Source: Ligula intestinalis
Taxonomy: Eukaryota > Platyhelminthes > Cestoda > Diphyllobothriidea > Diphyllobothriidae
Reading direction: 5' to 3'
Assembly (NCBI GenBank): GCA_036362985.1
Contig: JAYGXS010000001.1
Location: forward strand, 42,729,110-42,793,109
Length of the DNA stretch: 64,000 nt
In this document: piece by piece, positions 36,001-46,520 of the stretch
How positions within the stretch are numbered: the stretch's first letter is position 1
Layout: the number at the start of each line of letters is the position of its first letter
The notes under the pieces: generated by a model
Databases searched by the model: none
Told to the model about the DNA's origin: nothing
What the model saw: only the letters and a program-made list of their open reading frames with translations
Made by a program: the position numbers and the translations under genes

Positions 36001-36560
36001 GTCATCGGAGGAGTGAAGACACTAACGATAGTGGCGAATTTGCCACCCCAAGGAGGCAGGCGGAGGCTCATCAGGCGTTCGTTGATGCCCTGCGGCGTAC
36101 AGGGTAGTCATCCCACGATGTCCTTCTGGATGGCAAAGGCGACGCCGGCCTCGCATCGCTCTGCCGTCGGACGGCCCACATAGAAGAAGGTGTAGCCGGC
36201 ACCCACCTCTTCTATGGAACCTTCACCGGAGAAGCGGGTTTCACTAAGTGTGGCGATGTCCACCTTGAAGCGCGCCAGTTCCCGGGCGATGAGCGCTGTT
36301 CTCCGTTCCGGTCGGATGCTCCTCAGGTTATCTAAAAGGGAACGAACATCCCAAGCACCGAAGGTGATAGGATATACCTGGGCTCCCTGACCTGTCGTCC
36401 TGCGAGCTCTGGAAGCTGTTCTGCGGGAAGGAAACAGGTTAGAAGGAGGGTGGGGAGGAGAGAGGTTTTGATTTGCGTTTGTAGTGTTTCGACCGCGTGT
36501 ATGCAGTCTGACAGCCACGGTCAGCTGGCAGATATCATGACCCAGCGTGTTTGGAACCAT
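33076..36560 (-). pseudogene. LINE endonuclease/reverse transcriptase with C-terminal C2H2 fingers, broken
   Basis: Read from 36560 downward: an endonuclease start (GAWDVRSLLDN, then ATLSETRFSGEG and [15 protein letters not shown]), RT motifs (SEGIPAETYK, DNHRGISLLNIAGKIFARI, NGVKQGCVLAPTLFSLMF) and the catalytic FADD near 34090. The thumb region is [15 protein letters not shown] and [11 protein letters not shown], and a Ser/Thr/Pro-rich tail carries one intact C2H2 finger (CPHCNRTF, then LVGHLRIH). In-frame stops lie at 36108, 35588, 34515 and 33979; frame changes near 35830, 35150 and 33160. In this LINE family as I know it, several hundred bases lie between LNHFH and the first finger. Here they join directly, so an internal deletion is inferred. 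RTE-like by motif wording; clade uncertain. Confidence 0.8.
34167..34262. mobile_element. Small palindromic insertion (MITE-like) in the LINE
   Basis: The stretch between TTCTATAATT (34167-34176) and TTCTGTAATT (34253-34262) interrupts the RT frame; removing it and one flank joins NYR to MDG as the family requires. It contains a perfect 12-base inverted repeat around AGCGCG (34221-34250, arms GCAGAATTTATT). The near-identical 10-base flanks look like a target duplication. Confidence 0.6.
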
Positions 36561-37450
36561 CTTTTATAGGACCATTAACCCTCTCGCGAGGGGTGGCAGC
36601 GTTACTCCTAAATAGGACTGCCTGTCACAAGTAACTTCTGCCGAACAACACCATGGGCCACGATTGATTTGGTGTTGAACGACCACTTGGTTACGAGCCA
36701 CCTACAACTTTGCTGTCGCGCGGCCATAGGACTTTTAGACCGTGGGGGAAGGTATTTTAAGAGTAGGGGGAGGGAGCAGCAGTACCTGTCTTAGTAGCAG
36801 AAGTGGTGAAGGCGACAGTCTCTCCATTTATGCTTCTACGCATTCTAGTGCTGCGACATCCGATTGCTGTTAGAGTTACAACTACGAGTATTATCGTCAC
36901 TGATGTTACTAAGGAGGCAAGCTCTGCTAGGACTAAGAATGCTAATCATGACGGTGGAACGACTATATGGGTAGACATCGTTACAATGGAGGTGACTAAA
37001 AGTAATATAATGGAATAGTATAGGTATAACAATAGAGACAACATGGGATAAATAGCAGGTAGAGTAACAGATAACAAATATCAATTGGACAAAAAAATAG
37101 TAAGATAAAATAGATGTGGAATCAGGCATACATAAGCATAGAGAACAATGGATGCAATGTTAAGACTACCGGATATCGAGTAGATTACGCAGATACAGCA
37201 ACAGTACGAGAGTACTCAAATGCGTAAGCTAGTGAGGTAAGCACTGATCGCGAAAGGTTGTAATAATGGTAGTAACGATAAAGCAACTAGAGATAGCAAG
37301 TGTAGCAAATGGGTAATAAAAAGTGAGGGAAAATAAACGATAAAATACAAACAGACAATGGTACGGTATAAAGTAAGAAGCTTCCTTCCATCAGCTACGT
37401 CTACTAGGGTACTCACCGCTGCAACCCAGGGGCATACCGGGCGTGGGGAC
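36561..37450. other. Probable LINE 5' UTR, then low-complexity DNA
   Basis: 36561-36770 is GC-richer and directly precedes the LINE start codon on the minus strand, so it is likely its 5' UTR. 36800-37450 is rich in AGTA/GATA-type strings with no coding sign. Confidence 0.4.
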
Positions 37451-37639
37451 ACAAACAGCGGAGACCCTCACTTGGTTAAGCCCGCTGATCGAGGCGGGGA
37501 GCCGGGGGGTTGCCGCCAGGCAAAGCCTAATTCCGGGGAGCCACAAATGAGAGTTGGATGCCAGCCAAGAACTCTAGGCGTAGCCACCACCTGCGCGATG
37601 AAGATGATGCGATCTGTCACGACCTTCACGTTCAGCCCC

Positions 37640-37900
37640 CAGCTGAACACCCCATACCCCCCCCCCCCATCACCTCATACACAACCCAACACGCACACTC
37701 GTGTAAGACTGGACGCAGTCAACACTAGCCCTGGCTTCGCCAGTGGCCAATACTGCCTGAAACAGCAACTCAGGATTCTGTGCACAGTTGAGCCCTCATT
37801 CTGGTGAATCTTGCCTTTTACCTACAACCTGGGATTCGATCTGATGATCGTAGTGATCCGAGTAAAACCACCACTTAGACCGTAACAGTATCTTCAAGAC
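37640..37900 (-). repeat. SINE-like repeat B with tRNA-like head
   Basis: On the minus strand GATCACTACGATCATCAG leads into ATCGAATCCCAGG (B-box region), followed by the body with GTGCACAGAATCC and CTGTTTCAGGCAG, ending in a G run (C run at about 37657). The A box is decayed. Confidence 0.55.
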
Positions 37901-38445
37901 TTGGTCACCGCTGCGAAGAGGAATCACTTCCTTTGTTTGGGTTGCCGGGGCAGAGTGTGTGGCGGAGTGCCATAATTCTCCCCCCCTCTTCGCTTGCTTA
38001 TTAAGCTGAGGTCACCTGACGGGTCCGCAGGCACGTCGAAGAGCAGGGATTGTTGACGCGCCTGTTATCGGTTAATCAGAAGCAGCTGCGAGGTCAAGCC
38101 TCGGGGCGCCAGTGAAAGAAAGCATTGGAACAGTTGCTTGTGGCGACACGACTAAAGGGCAGCCAGCCTATGAGAACGATGGGGGGGGGGGAGAGAGAAT
38201 TATGGCACTCCGCCACTTTGCCAACTTGAGGACTCCAAAAAACAGAAGGCAGAGAAAAAAGCAGTTACGCGGAAAAGACCTTGATTGAGCAGTTAGATTG
38301 CGCGCATCACCGCAAACAACTGCACCAAGCGGTCGGCCATAATGCATGCGCCCGAATTTCGTTCATCTGGGAGAGAGTGTGTGTGAGAGAGAGAGAGAGA
38401 CGTCAAGGTCCCATAAGTTGGACGCTGAGTTGTCGCTGGGTGGAT

Positions 38446-38530
38446 AATTAATTGAAACCATAGCAACTGTAGTCTCCAGGTCCGGTTCCTTAGGAGAAGA
38501 GAAGTCATGGGAGGCCAGAGTGGCAGGACA
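38446..38530 (-). mobile_element. Left half of an older LTR split by a younger element
   Basis: Holds the conserved 3' part of the LTR family (CTCCAGGTCCGGTTCC, then GGAGGCCAGAGTGGCAGG in plus orientation). The sequence then breaks off at 38530 and resumes at 40134. Confidence 0.6.
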
Positions 38531-38960
38531 ATCGCAGGGGGTTAAGCGAGTTAAACCCAGCAACTGCGATCTTCAGACCATGGTTACTTAGTGCAGGAGA
38601 GAAGTCCATGAAGGCCAATGTAGTAGGAGGAGTTTATGGTGTACACAAAGAAGAGGAGAATAGATGAGAGTAGATTGACTCGGCGAGCCTATGACCGGCA
38701 AGGAGCTAGCCACAGTCCAAGTGCGGTTTTCAGCAGCAGGCATGCAAACGGCAGCAAGGACGAACATTGTCTGGTAACCTCAAAGGTTATTGGCCAGAAA
38801 GGCTGCATCGACCAAGGTGTGCATGCGTCCTATTCGCCAGTCAGAGAGGCTAACGTTTGAGGGACCTGATTGGCTGTTGCAGAAGGTCGCCTGAGTGCAG
38901 GAGTACGCGTTACCGGCGGCGAGCGTTCGGACATGCTCGCCTGTGGAGTGAGTCACCACA
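38531..38960 (-). repeat. 3' LTR of the young element
   Basis: 430 bases from CACCACA (minus-strand start TGTGGTG) to ATCGCAGGG in plus orientation. Contains AATAAA-like polyadenylation sequence on the minus strand. Confidence 0.8.
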
Positions 38961-39419
38961 GTACTCCCCCGGGAGACCGTAACGATGAAACTGTAAGAAT
39001 CCGACTGGAGGAAGAATAGTTAAGTTAAGTGAGGGAGATACGTACCAAGATGAGGTTTCGAGAGGCGGGTTAGTGCCGCCAGTGCCGCTTGGGAGGAGGA
39101 AAGGTCATCTCGCGTCCGCGTGGGCAACTGGGTCTGTGGTAGGAGAAAAGCTCTCGACTACGCGTGCATCGGCATGTTGCAGGAGATTGGGCATCTCAAC
39201 TTCGTGAGAGGGAGCCTGGTTGGCCGGGTTGAACTTCAACGGCAAATCAGTATGCCGTATCAGTATGAGTTGAACCAGAAGAATCGTTGGCAGTAGAAGG
39301 AAGGGTGGAGATTGAGAAGGAGATCTGGGTGCTGACACTCATAATGGGACATCTATGTTGGATCGGGAAGTAAACATGACTTGGGCTGAATGGGTTATCG
39401 GCAGTAAGTCGCGAATGCC

Positions 39420-39510
39420 AATCACCAAATACGTAGGGACAGGTCCGTAAATCGCCAAATACGCAGGGAACTGCGTTAGGACAGGTCGGGAAGTCAGCAA
39501 CTACGCAGGG
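39420..39510 (-). repeat. Short imperfect tandem repeats inside the young element
   Basis: Three copies of a unit like ATCGCCAAATACGCAGGGA, two of them followed by a version of ACAGGTC(C/G)G. Confidence 0.55.
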
Positions 39511-39712
39511 AAAGCAGGCCACATTAGAGGTTGTGAGCGGTTGAAGATCTCGACCTCGCTTCACGACAGAATGTCGATGCAGAAAGTCTCCATATCGCGG
39601 TCAATTCAGATGACACAGGAGAAATTCAATTGAAGGCGAGGGAGGTTTGATGATGATTGAGCTCGGCCAGATCATAGGTTGAGTGTTCATCTCACGTCGG
39701 AATGTCACCAAT

Positions 39713-40133
39713 ATCGCAGGGGGTTAAGTGAGTTAAACCCAGCAACTGCGATCTTCAGACCATGGTTACTTAGTGCAGAAGAGAAGTCCAATGTAGTAGG
39801 AGGAGTTTATGGTGTACACAAAGAAGAGGAGAATAGATGAGAGTAGATTGACTCGGCGAGCCTATGACCGGCAAGGAGCTAGCCACAGTCCAAGTGCGGT
39901 TTTCAGCAGCAGGCATGCAAACGGCAGCAAGGACGAACATTGTCTGGTAACCTCAAAGGTTATTGGCCAGAAAGGCTGCATCGACCAAGGTGTGCATGCG
40001 TCCTATTCGCCAGTCAGAGAGGCTAACGTTTGAGGGACCTGATTGGCTGTTGCAGAAGGTCGCCTGAGTGCAGGAGTACGCGTTACCGGCGGCGAGCGTT
40101 CGGACATGCTCGCCTGTGGAGTGAGTCACGACA
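39713..40133 (-). repeat. 5' LTR of the young element
   Basis: 421 bases, the same as the 3' LTR except for a 9-base gap near 39785 and a few changes such as CACGACA for CACCACA at the end. Confidence 0.8.
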
Positions 40134-40377
40134 GGGCCAGTTTGTTCTGTACATAAGCAAGTGGAGAATAGGCTGGAAGAATTTGACTGGCAGACGAGTG
40201 AGCAACCGCCGGCCACAGGGACCGCGGGTATCGCCACAGCGTCTGCAGCTGCCTTTTCGTGAGTCGGCCGTGACAGGCGATTAGCTATACGGACGGGCCT
40301 AGGTGGCCAGTTTATGTGTACTCGTTGGCGGTGGTGCGCCTTGGCACGTGCTTGCCTGTGCGGCGTAAGTCACCACA
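40134..40377 (-). mobile_element. Right half of the older LTR
   Basis: Resumes with AGTTTGTTCTGTACATAAG and runs to GTAAGTCACCACA, i.e. on the minus strand it begins TGTGGTGACTTACGCCG, the family's LTR start. Joined with 38446-38530 it makes one LTR of about 330 bases. Confidence 0.6.
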
Positions 40378-40887
40378 GAGTCACGCGCGTACGCGCTACT
40401 TTTCACGCGTGTTAGTCAAACCGAAGGCCATATGGGTTACCCATGGGACTGACAGTCACGAGAGCGGGCAGCTACAGGAGAACCCCGACCACTGGGTGGA
40501 AAACATGCAAGAAGGATGCATAACACTAACCTAAGTCTTTCTTATTTTCCAGCCAGTGTGGCTTAGAGCTCTATGAGGGCCTGGTGTGTGGTGTTGGACG
40601 AGAGCGTACCGTGTATGTTGCACAAATTTGTGTTACTATAAGCTGATTCATGTATGATTCGCCAGCGATGCGCCTACGCCATAGTGCACGCAGCGAATTT
40701 CGTTACCCACGACTAACAAATCACCCAAATTTATAGTGACGCTGTTTAGCAGGCTGTCGACATATAGAAACCATCCTGTTGCGTACTAAGATATTGGTCA
40801 GAGGTGGGTTCTTGTGGGAGCATGTTCCCGTTGGCTGCAAACCTTCTTTCTATTTCTATCTATCTTTATTTCGCAGTCTACAGCGAA

Positions 40888-41190
40888 ATATACCCCTGAG
40901 AGGGGGGTTCGAACTTTATACTAATCACATAATTATCAGGTATAAATCAATGGGGCATATGATTAGAAAACTCTAAGTAGCTTCCCATAGTTCCCCAGCC
41001 GAAGTGCGGGTGGATAAAGTTCAAAGGGATTAGACTGATTCGGCAACATTGCTTCCCTCCGAAGATCCCTGCAATCATCGTAAGGGAGGAGATATATAAG
41101 TTGGTTCTTATGTTCACGATTTCATATTTTGCTGAACGCGGAAGTGTCCGAATAGATCTACCCTGGTTCTGAATGAAGTTCCTTACTATG
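40888..41190 (+). repeat. Repeat D, uninterrupted copy
   Basis: Contains AGCTTCCCATAGTTCCC, GTTCAAAGGGATTAGACTG and CTTCCCTCCGAAGATCCC in one run. Its parts are seen split at 28690-29770 and inverted at 47130-47470. Confidence 0.55.
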
Positions 41191-41249
41191 GCAATGTTGA
41201 GAGCCTGTTATCTGCCGAAGTGGAACCAACTCCGCGACGGCGAATAGCA

Positions 41250-41650
41250 ACGCATTCCTCGAAACGGAGGCAGCCTTACAGTTGTACAGTGGATGTATTC
41301 GGATCACTACAATCATCAGACTGAATCCCAGGTTGAGTGAAAAAGACAGAAGTCACCAGAATGGGGGCTTTATTGTGCACATAATCTTATTTCGCTGTCT
41401 CAGGCAGCTGGCTGGCTAGTAGCCCTTGTTGGATCAGGAGCCCCGCCGAGTCGGCCTTAATTCCGACGGCGTGGAGGAGGGGAAGTCGGAGCAGCATGGT
41501 TAGTTTGTTGCAATTGCCCGAAGGAGATGTCGACTGTAGGAACAACCACCTGCAAAGACCGATGACATTGAGAGCCGCGAGCATTGAACGAGGAAGGGGA
41601 CAACATTCGTTGGCCGTCCGCCACACAGTAAATTCGAGGGTGGACAGTTA
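41250..41650 (+). repeat. SINE-like repeat B, near complete
   Basis: The head CGGATCACTACAATCATCAG then ACTGAATCCC (B box decayed) is followed by CACCAGAATGGGGGC, ATTGTGCACATAATC and CTGTCTCAGGCAGCTGG. Its far part matches 17110-17250 inverted (GCCTGCAAAGACGG versus ACCTGCAAAGACCG). Confidence 0.55.
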
Positions 41651-41941
41651 TTTCCGTTTCCTACCCTTTATCCAAACCTGACTGTAGTCATGACCATAAA
41701 CCTGACCTAACGTTACCCCTAACCCTCAATTTTATCCGAAAGCTAGCCCTGATTTCTTTGAAGACTAGAACCAATTCACCTGTATAAAGAGCTTTTCATG
41801 TTCCCTTTTCCTACTGGGGGATGGACCAGATAAGCGATCCCTATTGATTTCCGGATCGGAAGACAGGAAATAAAGTTAGATGAACAAGTGTTGTTGGGGC
41901 AGGAGGAGTACACACAGCTCAGCAAGCCGTGCTAACAGGTC

Positions 41942-42341
41942 TGTAGTGTTCGTTGCCCGTACGATGCCTGCCCTTCCTGTCGTGACCTCAATCTGTCTAG
42001 AAATAAAGGTCGTTGCGGTCGCCAGACTCACTGGTGCATGGGACATGGACCACCCACATGCTGTCCACCCACACGGCGTCCAACCAATCATAGGCCGACC
42101 TAGCTAATGAACGCCCTCTCACTCTGTCTACTGGCCTGACTGCTCTCAAACTGGCACTTGGGACCCGGTCAACTTACTGGATGGTCGTGTTCTCCCAAGT
42201 CAGACTTCCTCCATCTATTCTCCGTCCTGTGTACACAATAAATTCTCATACTACTTTGGCCTTTACCGACTTCTTCTCCACTAAATAACCATGGTCTGAA
42301 GATCGCAGTTGCTGCGTTTAACTCACGTAACCCCCTGAGAT
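41942..42341 (+). mobile_element. Solo LTR, CsRn1-like family
   Basis: TGTAGTGTTCGTTGCC to ACCCCCTGAGAT, 400 bases, with AATAAA at 42237-42242. Flanks AGGTC and AGATC may be a 5-base target duplication with one change. Near-identical inverted partner at 21981-22384. Confidence 0.75.
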
Positions 42342-42763
42342 AGATCGTCTCATCAAGCAATTGTCAGCTGTCGAAAGCCTTAGCACCCGACCCGTGTGCC
42401 TGGACTTTGTTCGCCTGCCGCTCATTAGTGAGTGACGCAGCGTGGGTTGGCCTCGAGCGGGTCCGGCGGTTCCCCTGGAGAAGCAGTCACCGCGATGCAT
42501 TCGGTCGGTCTTAGCATTGCGAAAGCTTAGCCAGAACAGTCCTACGTATGTTGATTCCGGCGGTTTGTGTACACAGTCACGCCGAACAAACACATAAACG
42601 CAGTTGGCTTGGCCTTTTTCGACGGCAGATTCGATCGATAGATGCCCTTGATGGAACGGCGGCCAGTGAAAAAATAAATGGCCGCAGCGACAGACAAGAT
42701 TGTCAGGACTCTTGACGTCACTAGAGCGCATTGAAGTGACCATCTCGTTTGGCATTCGGTGGG

Positions 42764-43183
42764 TGTCTGGCGGTCATGTAATTATCCCCCTGTGTTCACA
42801 CTTTTCGTCGCTGTCAATCTATGCGCCGCACTCGCGCGCGTGGCCAAATTCGCCGCAGCGCCCAGCGTGACTCATGATGCCTTTGTCCGAACCACGCAGG
42901 CGTCGCGGTCGTGACAAGCCTCAAGGTCGTCTTGATGTCTCGCTCTTGCCTAAGGCGAGTTAGGCACCTTCTGCTGATTGGCTGGCGGGCGCCCCAGCAT
43001 CCCGTAACCTCTGCGCGGAGGCACAGAACAGACACACGTCAACTGGCTGATTCACTGAGCGCACCTTGTTTCTGCAGAGCCTTTTGTTAGCTCCTTTTCA
43101 CAGTACACTGTCCTACCTATTGGGTCTTACTGACTTCTTGACTTGGGGAACCTTCTGTAGTCGACGATCTCTCCTTTCGACAG
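42764..43183 (+). mobile_element. Solo LTR of the second LTR type
   Basis: Closely matches the 3' LTR of the Gypsy element at 53523-53899 (TAATTATCCCC, CTGTGTTCACACTTTTCG, ending CTCTCCTTTCGACAG), with about 45 extra bases near 42870. Flanks GTGGG and GTGTG could be a decayed target duplication. Confidence 0.7.
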
Positions 43184-43312
43184 GTGTGTCGAAGACCCAT
43201 TCGCCTGTCCTGCAGTCTCTAGATTACAGTTCAGTACACGTAAATTTTAAGGAGCGCTAGATTAAGTTGTCCTAGTAGTAGGCCCACGAAGCAGTCTTTC
43301 TTTGGCGTATGC

Positions 43313-44690
43313 CTAATATGCTATGCCTATTGCATATTTCCTATGCATATGAGGCCAAGAAAAGTGAGGGGAGGGATGGAAGAAGGCACACTTGAAATGT
43401 CCCCCTCCCTGATCAATCGTAACCGAAAAGGCGACCCAGCTACTGAGGAAGGCTTTGATTATGGTATCCGGCTCTACATTTAGCAGAAGACTTGCCTTAG
43501 CGCAGCTGGTGTACGGACCGATGCATGCTATGAGGTGTGTGTCGTCATTAGGTGACGGCAAGAGGGCTATTATATTCGGGTGTCGGGAATGGGTAAGTCT
43601 GTGCCACCGCACCTTATTCAACTGGCAATTCAGCCACGACCATGCCCAGTCTTCGAAGGCCTTATTCATGCAGTGTGAGAAGAACATTTTAAAAACCAAA
43701 AATACCCTTTCTTTAAGTATAAAATTTAAAGAAGGCGTAATTTCCCACCAAATGAGTACAATAGACATTTTTTACGTGCATTTTTTCCAGAAAATAAATT
43801 CGAATTCATGCAGACAGTCAACACAAATGATAAAAATGCGTCCTACTTAAGTAGTCACTTTTTACAGTGCATAAGTTTTGTTAGCGGCCAGAGAGAAGCT
43901 CGTTAAAAAGCCGGCATCCTATCGTGACTGAAATGACTTCAGAATTGACTATATGATAGTCAGTATTACGATCGTACTCAATGCCGATTAGCGAGAGAGT
44001 ATCAATCTTTCGCATATGTCGGCATGCTACACGAATTTTAGGCTGTACTGTATACGTACTCGAATGACGGGCCGCGTAAGACATGACCGATAAACGCGTG
44101 GAACGTCTGGGTGACATTACAAAGAGTGAAATGCATGCGAATGAATCCAAAAAGGTAAATTAGGATGAAAGATGAAAGTTTTGGGAATATGTTCTAGGGC
44201 AGAGGTCGGAAACCTTTTGCCTCAGAGAGTCAAGAAAGCAAATGTGTGAAATATATATTTCAGTGAGAGCCACATAATATATTGTACGATTGAATTCAGT
44301 TAAATGTGAGTGTAATACGCCTTTGGATTTATTCATTGGAGGACCTACAATCTGAAGTTTCTAATTCCAATTTTATCTGAGAGAGCCAGGTGCAATCACC
44401 AAAAGAGCCACACTTGGCTCGCGAACCATACGTTCCCAACACCTATTCTAGAGTGACACATATTTGATGGAAGACACGTGCCAGGCCGACCTTCGAGAAA
44501 ACTATTTTGCCGAAAAGATTTCAGGCAATGTCTTGAAGACGAGGCCCTGGGTATCGATCATAAATGGTGGCGTTAGTGATTGTGCAGTAATCGCCGTATA
44601 GTCGCCAGTCACTTGATGTCACCTTGGTCACCGTTTGCAGAGGAGACACACAGGGGATCTCCGATGATCATATGATGCCGAGTGGTGGCA
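43313..44690 (-). pseudogene. Gypsy (CsRn1-like) pol remnant, split by a MITE
   Basis: From 44690 down: start of RT (GDYCTITNATIYDRYP, then FGKIVFSKVGLARVFHQI), the MITE at 44200-44445, then more RT (FIRMHFTLCNVTQTFHAFI and HVLRG) to about 44030. At 43768-43313 is an integrase remnant: DWAWSWLNCQLNKVRWH from the zinc-binding end, then DTIIKAFLSSWVAF and TIDQGGGHFKC where the second catalytic Asp block should be. Stops and frame changes are many, and the YxDD part and RNase H are lost or unreadable. Inactive. The match in motif order to the element at 53523-57570 is clear. Confidence 0.7.
44192..44453. mobile_element. hAT-like MITE with 8-bp target duplication
   Basis: 246 bases (44200-44445) flanked by TTCTAGGG and TTCTAGAG. 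The ends CAGAGGTCGGAAACC and CGTTCCCAACACCTA are imperfect inverted repeats. The interior AAAGAGCCACACTTGGCTCG is typical of hAT-type non-autonomous elements found across animals. Excising it with one flank restores a continuous RT reading, which confirms the limits. Confidence 0.8.
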
Positions 44691-44721
44691 TGTGATCAAA
44701 CTTGCAGTCTGCAAGAGGGCC

Positions 44722-45193
44722 TGTAGTGGCCCGCTAGCGCTACTTGGGAATCACAGCTCAACGGCACTGCACTAACTCGCCTCTTCTGCGTCTGCCAAAC
44801 TGCTTGTCTGCACGTGACACTGCCCACCACACGCTGACACATCACGTCTTCGCCTACAAGCCTTGTGCGCCCACGCTGCCCGTCTCAAGGTCGAGCCACT
44901 ACCACGAGTCTTGGCATTAGCTCCGTGAGAACTCGAGCCAGCTTGATTTCAGCATTTCCTGATTAGCTACAGGCGCGAAGCATGCCCTGGGCCTCCGGCA
45001 ATTCCCTGCGCTCTTGTCACTTAGACGCGGCGCTGTGGTCGTCTAACATATAACTCCCCCTGCCTATTCTCCATGCCTTCCGTACAGAATAACCTATTCT
45101 TTCCACTTGGCGCCTCACCCTCTTTCTCTTGCCGTCAGGAACTGGACCTGAAGATCGCAGTTGCTAGGGTTTAAATTACTTAACCCCCTGCGG
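44722..45193 (+). mobile_element. 5' LTR of a CsRn1-like element
   Basis: TGTAGTGGCCCGC to TTAACCCCCTGCGG. It is followed at once by a primer-binding site, so this is a 5' LTR and not a solo one. Confidence 0.7.
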
Positions 45194-45194
45194 C

Positions 45195-45340
45195 ATTGGT
45201 GACTTTCCGACGCACTGCACTCGCAACCTCTGATGTGACTTAATTCAATTATTATCAAACCTCTCTCGACTTCAATTGAACTTTTCCTGTGTCCTCTTAT
45301 GTGACCACGATAGGGAGAATTTCGTAAGCGCCAACCTGTC
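45195..45340 (+). other. Primer-binding site and leader of a CsRn1-like element
   Basis: TTGGTGACTTTCCGACG resembles the complement of the tRNA-Trp 3' end. The next 140 bases (TCAAACCTCTCTCGACTTCA, then TGTGTCCTC) match the leader of the element at 38531-40133. No gag frame survives beyond it. Confidence 0.6.
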
Positions 45341-46076
45341 GTTTAGCGAAATGGGGGTTAGCAACTACTCTCAGCCCATCGAGTCCAGGCCATAGTTCCT
45401 TCCCAATCCGGCAGAGAAGTCCCGTTGTGAGTACTAGCAACCAGATCTTCCAGATCGATGTGTTGACCTCCAGCTGTCAAGTCGGCAACCCTTCTGTCTA
45501 AAAGAGGGGGCAGGTGGGTGACGGTCATGTTAGCGTGGCATTCTTAGTGAGGTGGGTTTATTTATACAGTCGAAAGACGAAGAGGGAGTCCTTAAACGTC
45601 ATGTCTCCCGCTGGGAGTTGTTTCAGCTTTGGCTCTTATCGCCCGCATAAACACAGGAATCACCCCTGGGGTTGATAACACATTCAGTGTTGCCATGGGA
45701 TCGCGCCGATCGCAAATGCACCCGTGTCTGGGATGAAGATCCCAGCTTGCTCGCTGAAGTCAGGGAAAGCGAGGAGACGGCTCCCCTCACATTCTGGCGT
45801 ACATTTAGACTTCGCTCCCTTTTGGGTGAGCTTGTTTAAGGCTGTGTCTATATGGGCATATTCCTTAATGAGAATGCTTAAAGTTTTTGATATTACCTTA
45901 AAAATAAAGTTCTCTCTCTCCTGTAGTAGAGGTAAACCCGAAAAAGGACTTCTGACTTTGGTCAAATTACTTGGCGTTGGACACTCGCGGCCTTCTATAA
46001 CCTTATCCCTATCGGTCTCGATCCCGGATGCGGAATCGACATGCCCTGAGAATTTGACCTTGTCTCGAGGAAGTAG

Positions 46077-46520
46077 AGGTGTTAAGGTTAAGATGGTTAA
46101 CCCTAACAAGTACAATCTTCCAGACCTTGGTTCCTTAGGAGATAGGAGAAGTCTTGGGAAGGCCAGATTGTTAGGAATAGCTTATTCTGCAAAAGGACTG
46201 AAGAATAGGTTGTGAGAAAGTTGGAATTCGGATCACACGTCATTCCGCTGGAGCGCAGTGGTCCTAAGTGACGTCTAGTGGCCGAGAGTGGGGAAAAAGA
46301 GACCTGTTCAAATGGTGCTTGGGCAGCCGCGAGAACCTAGACACACACGTGTGTGTGTGTGTGTGTGTGTCCGAGTGGAAGCAGGTCAAGTCTCTGCAGG
46401 TCAGCGCAACAGAAAGCGCTGACTGAGTTTTTGGATGACATTGAGGCAGCTGGTGTTGAACAATGACGCCAGACAAAGCAATGGAGGGCGTGGGACGGCA
46501 GAGACCTCTACAGAAGTACG
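46077..46520 (-). mobile_element. LTR inserted in Gypsy pol remnant
   Basis: The plus strand reads GTTAAGGTTAAGATGG, then AATCTTCCAGACCTTGG and TTCCTTAGGAGATAGG, the reverse of the family's 3' half. The upper limit lies where pol reading resumes (AYFCR) near 46520. A GT/CA microsatellite (46341-46370) lies inside. Confidence 0.55.
46341..46370. repeat. AC/GT microsatellite
   Basis: ACACACAC followed by an uninterrupted GT run, forming a short palindrome. Confidence 0.85.

Larger units (their letters stand above)
38531..40133 (-). mobile_element. Young LTR-pair element without pol (deletion or TRIM-like derivative)
   Basis: Two near-identical direct repeats (38531-38960 and 39713-40133) flank about 750 bases. 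On the minus strand the 39713 copy is the 5' LTR, running TGT to CCCCCTGCGAT. It is followed after two bases by TGGTGACATTCCGACG, close to the primer site complementary to tRNA-Trp used by CsRn1-type elements. The other LTR is preceded by the purine tract GGGGGAGTAC. The interior codes for no pol; it has Ser/Pro-rich frames and short imperfect repeats. The LTRs differ by a 9-base gap and few substitutions. The element sits inside an older LTR. Confidence 0.8.

Noticed and set aside
38636..40033. Identical 74-residue frames at 38636-38860 and 39809-40033
   Set aside because: They lie at the same place in the two LTRs of one element; the identity reflects the LTR pair, not a duplicated gene.
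43881..44150. 89-codon minus-strand frame
   Set aside because: Wrong frame: the neighbouring frame reads Gypsy RT here.
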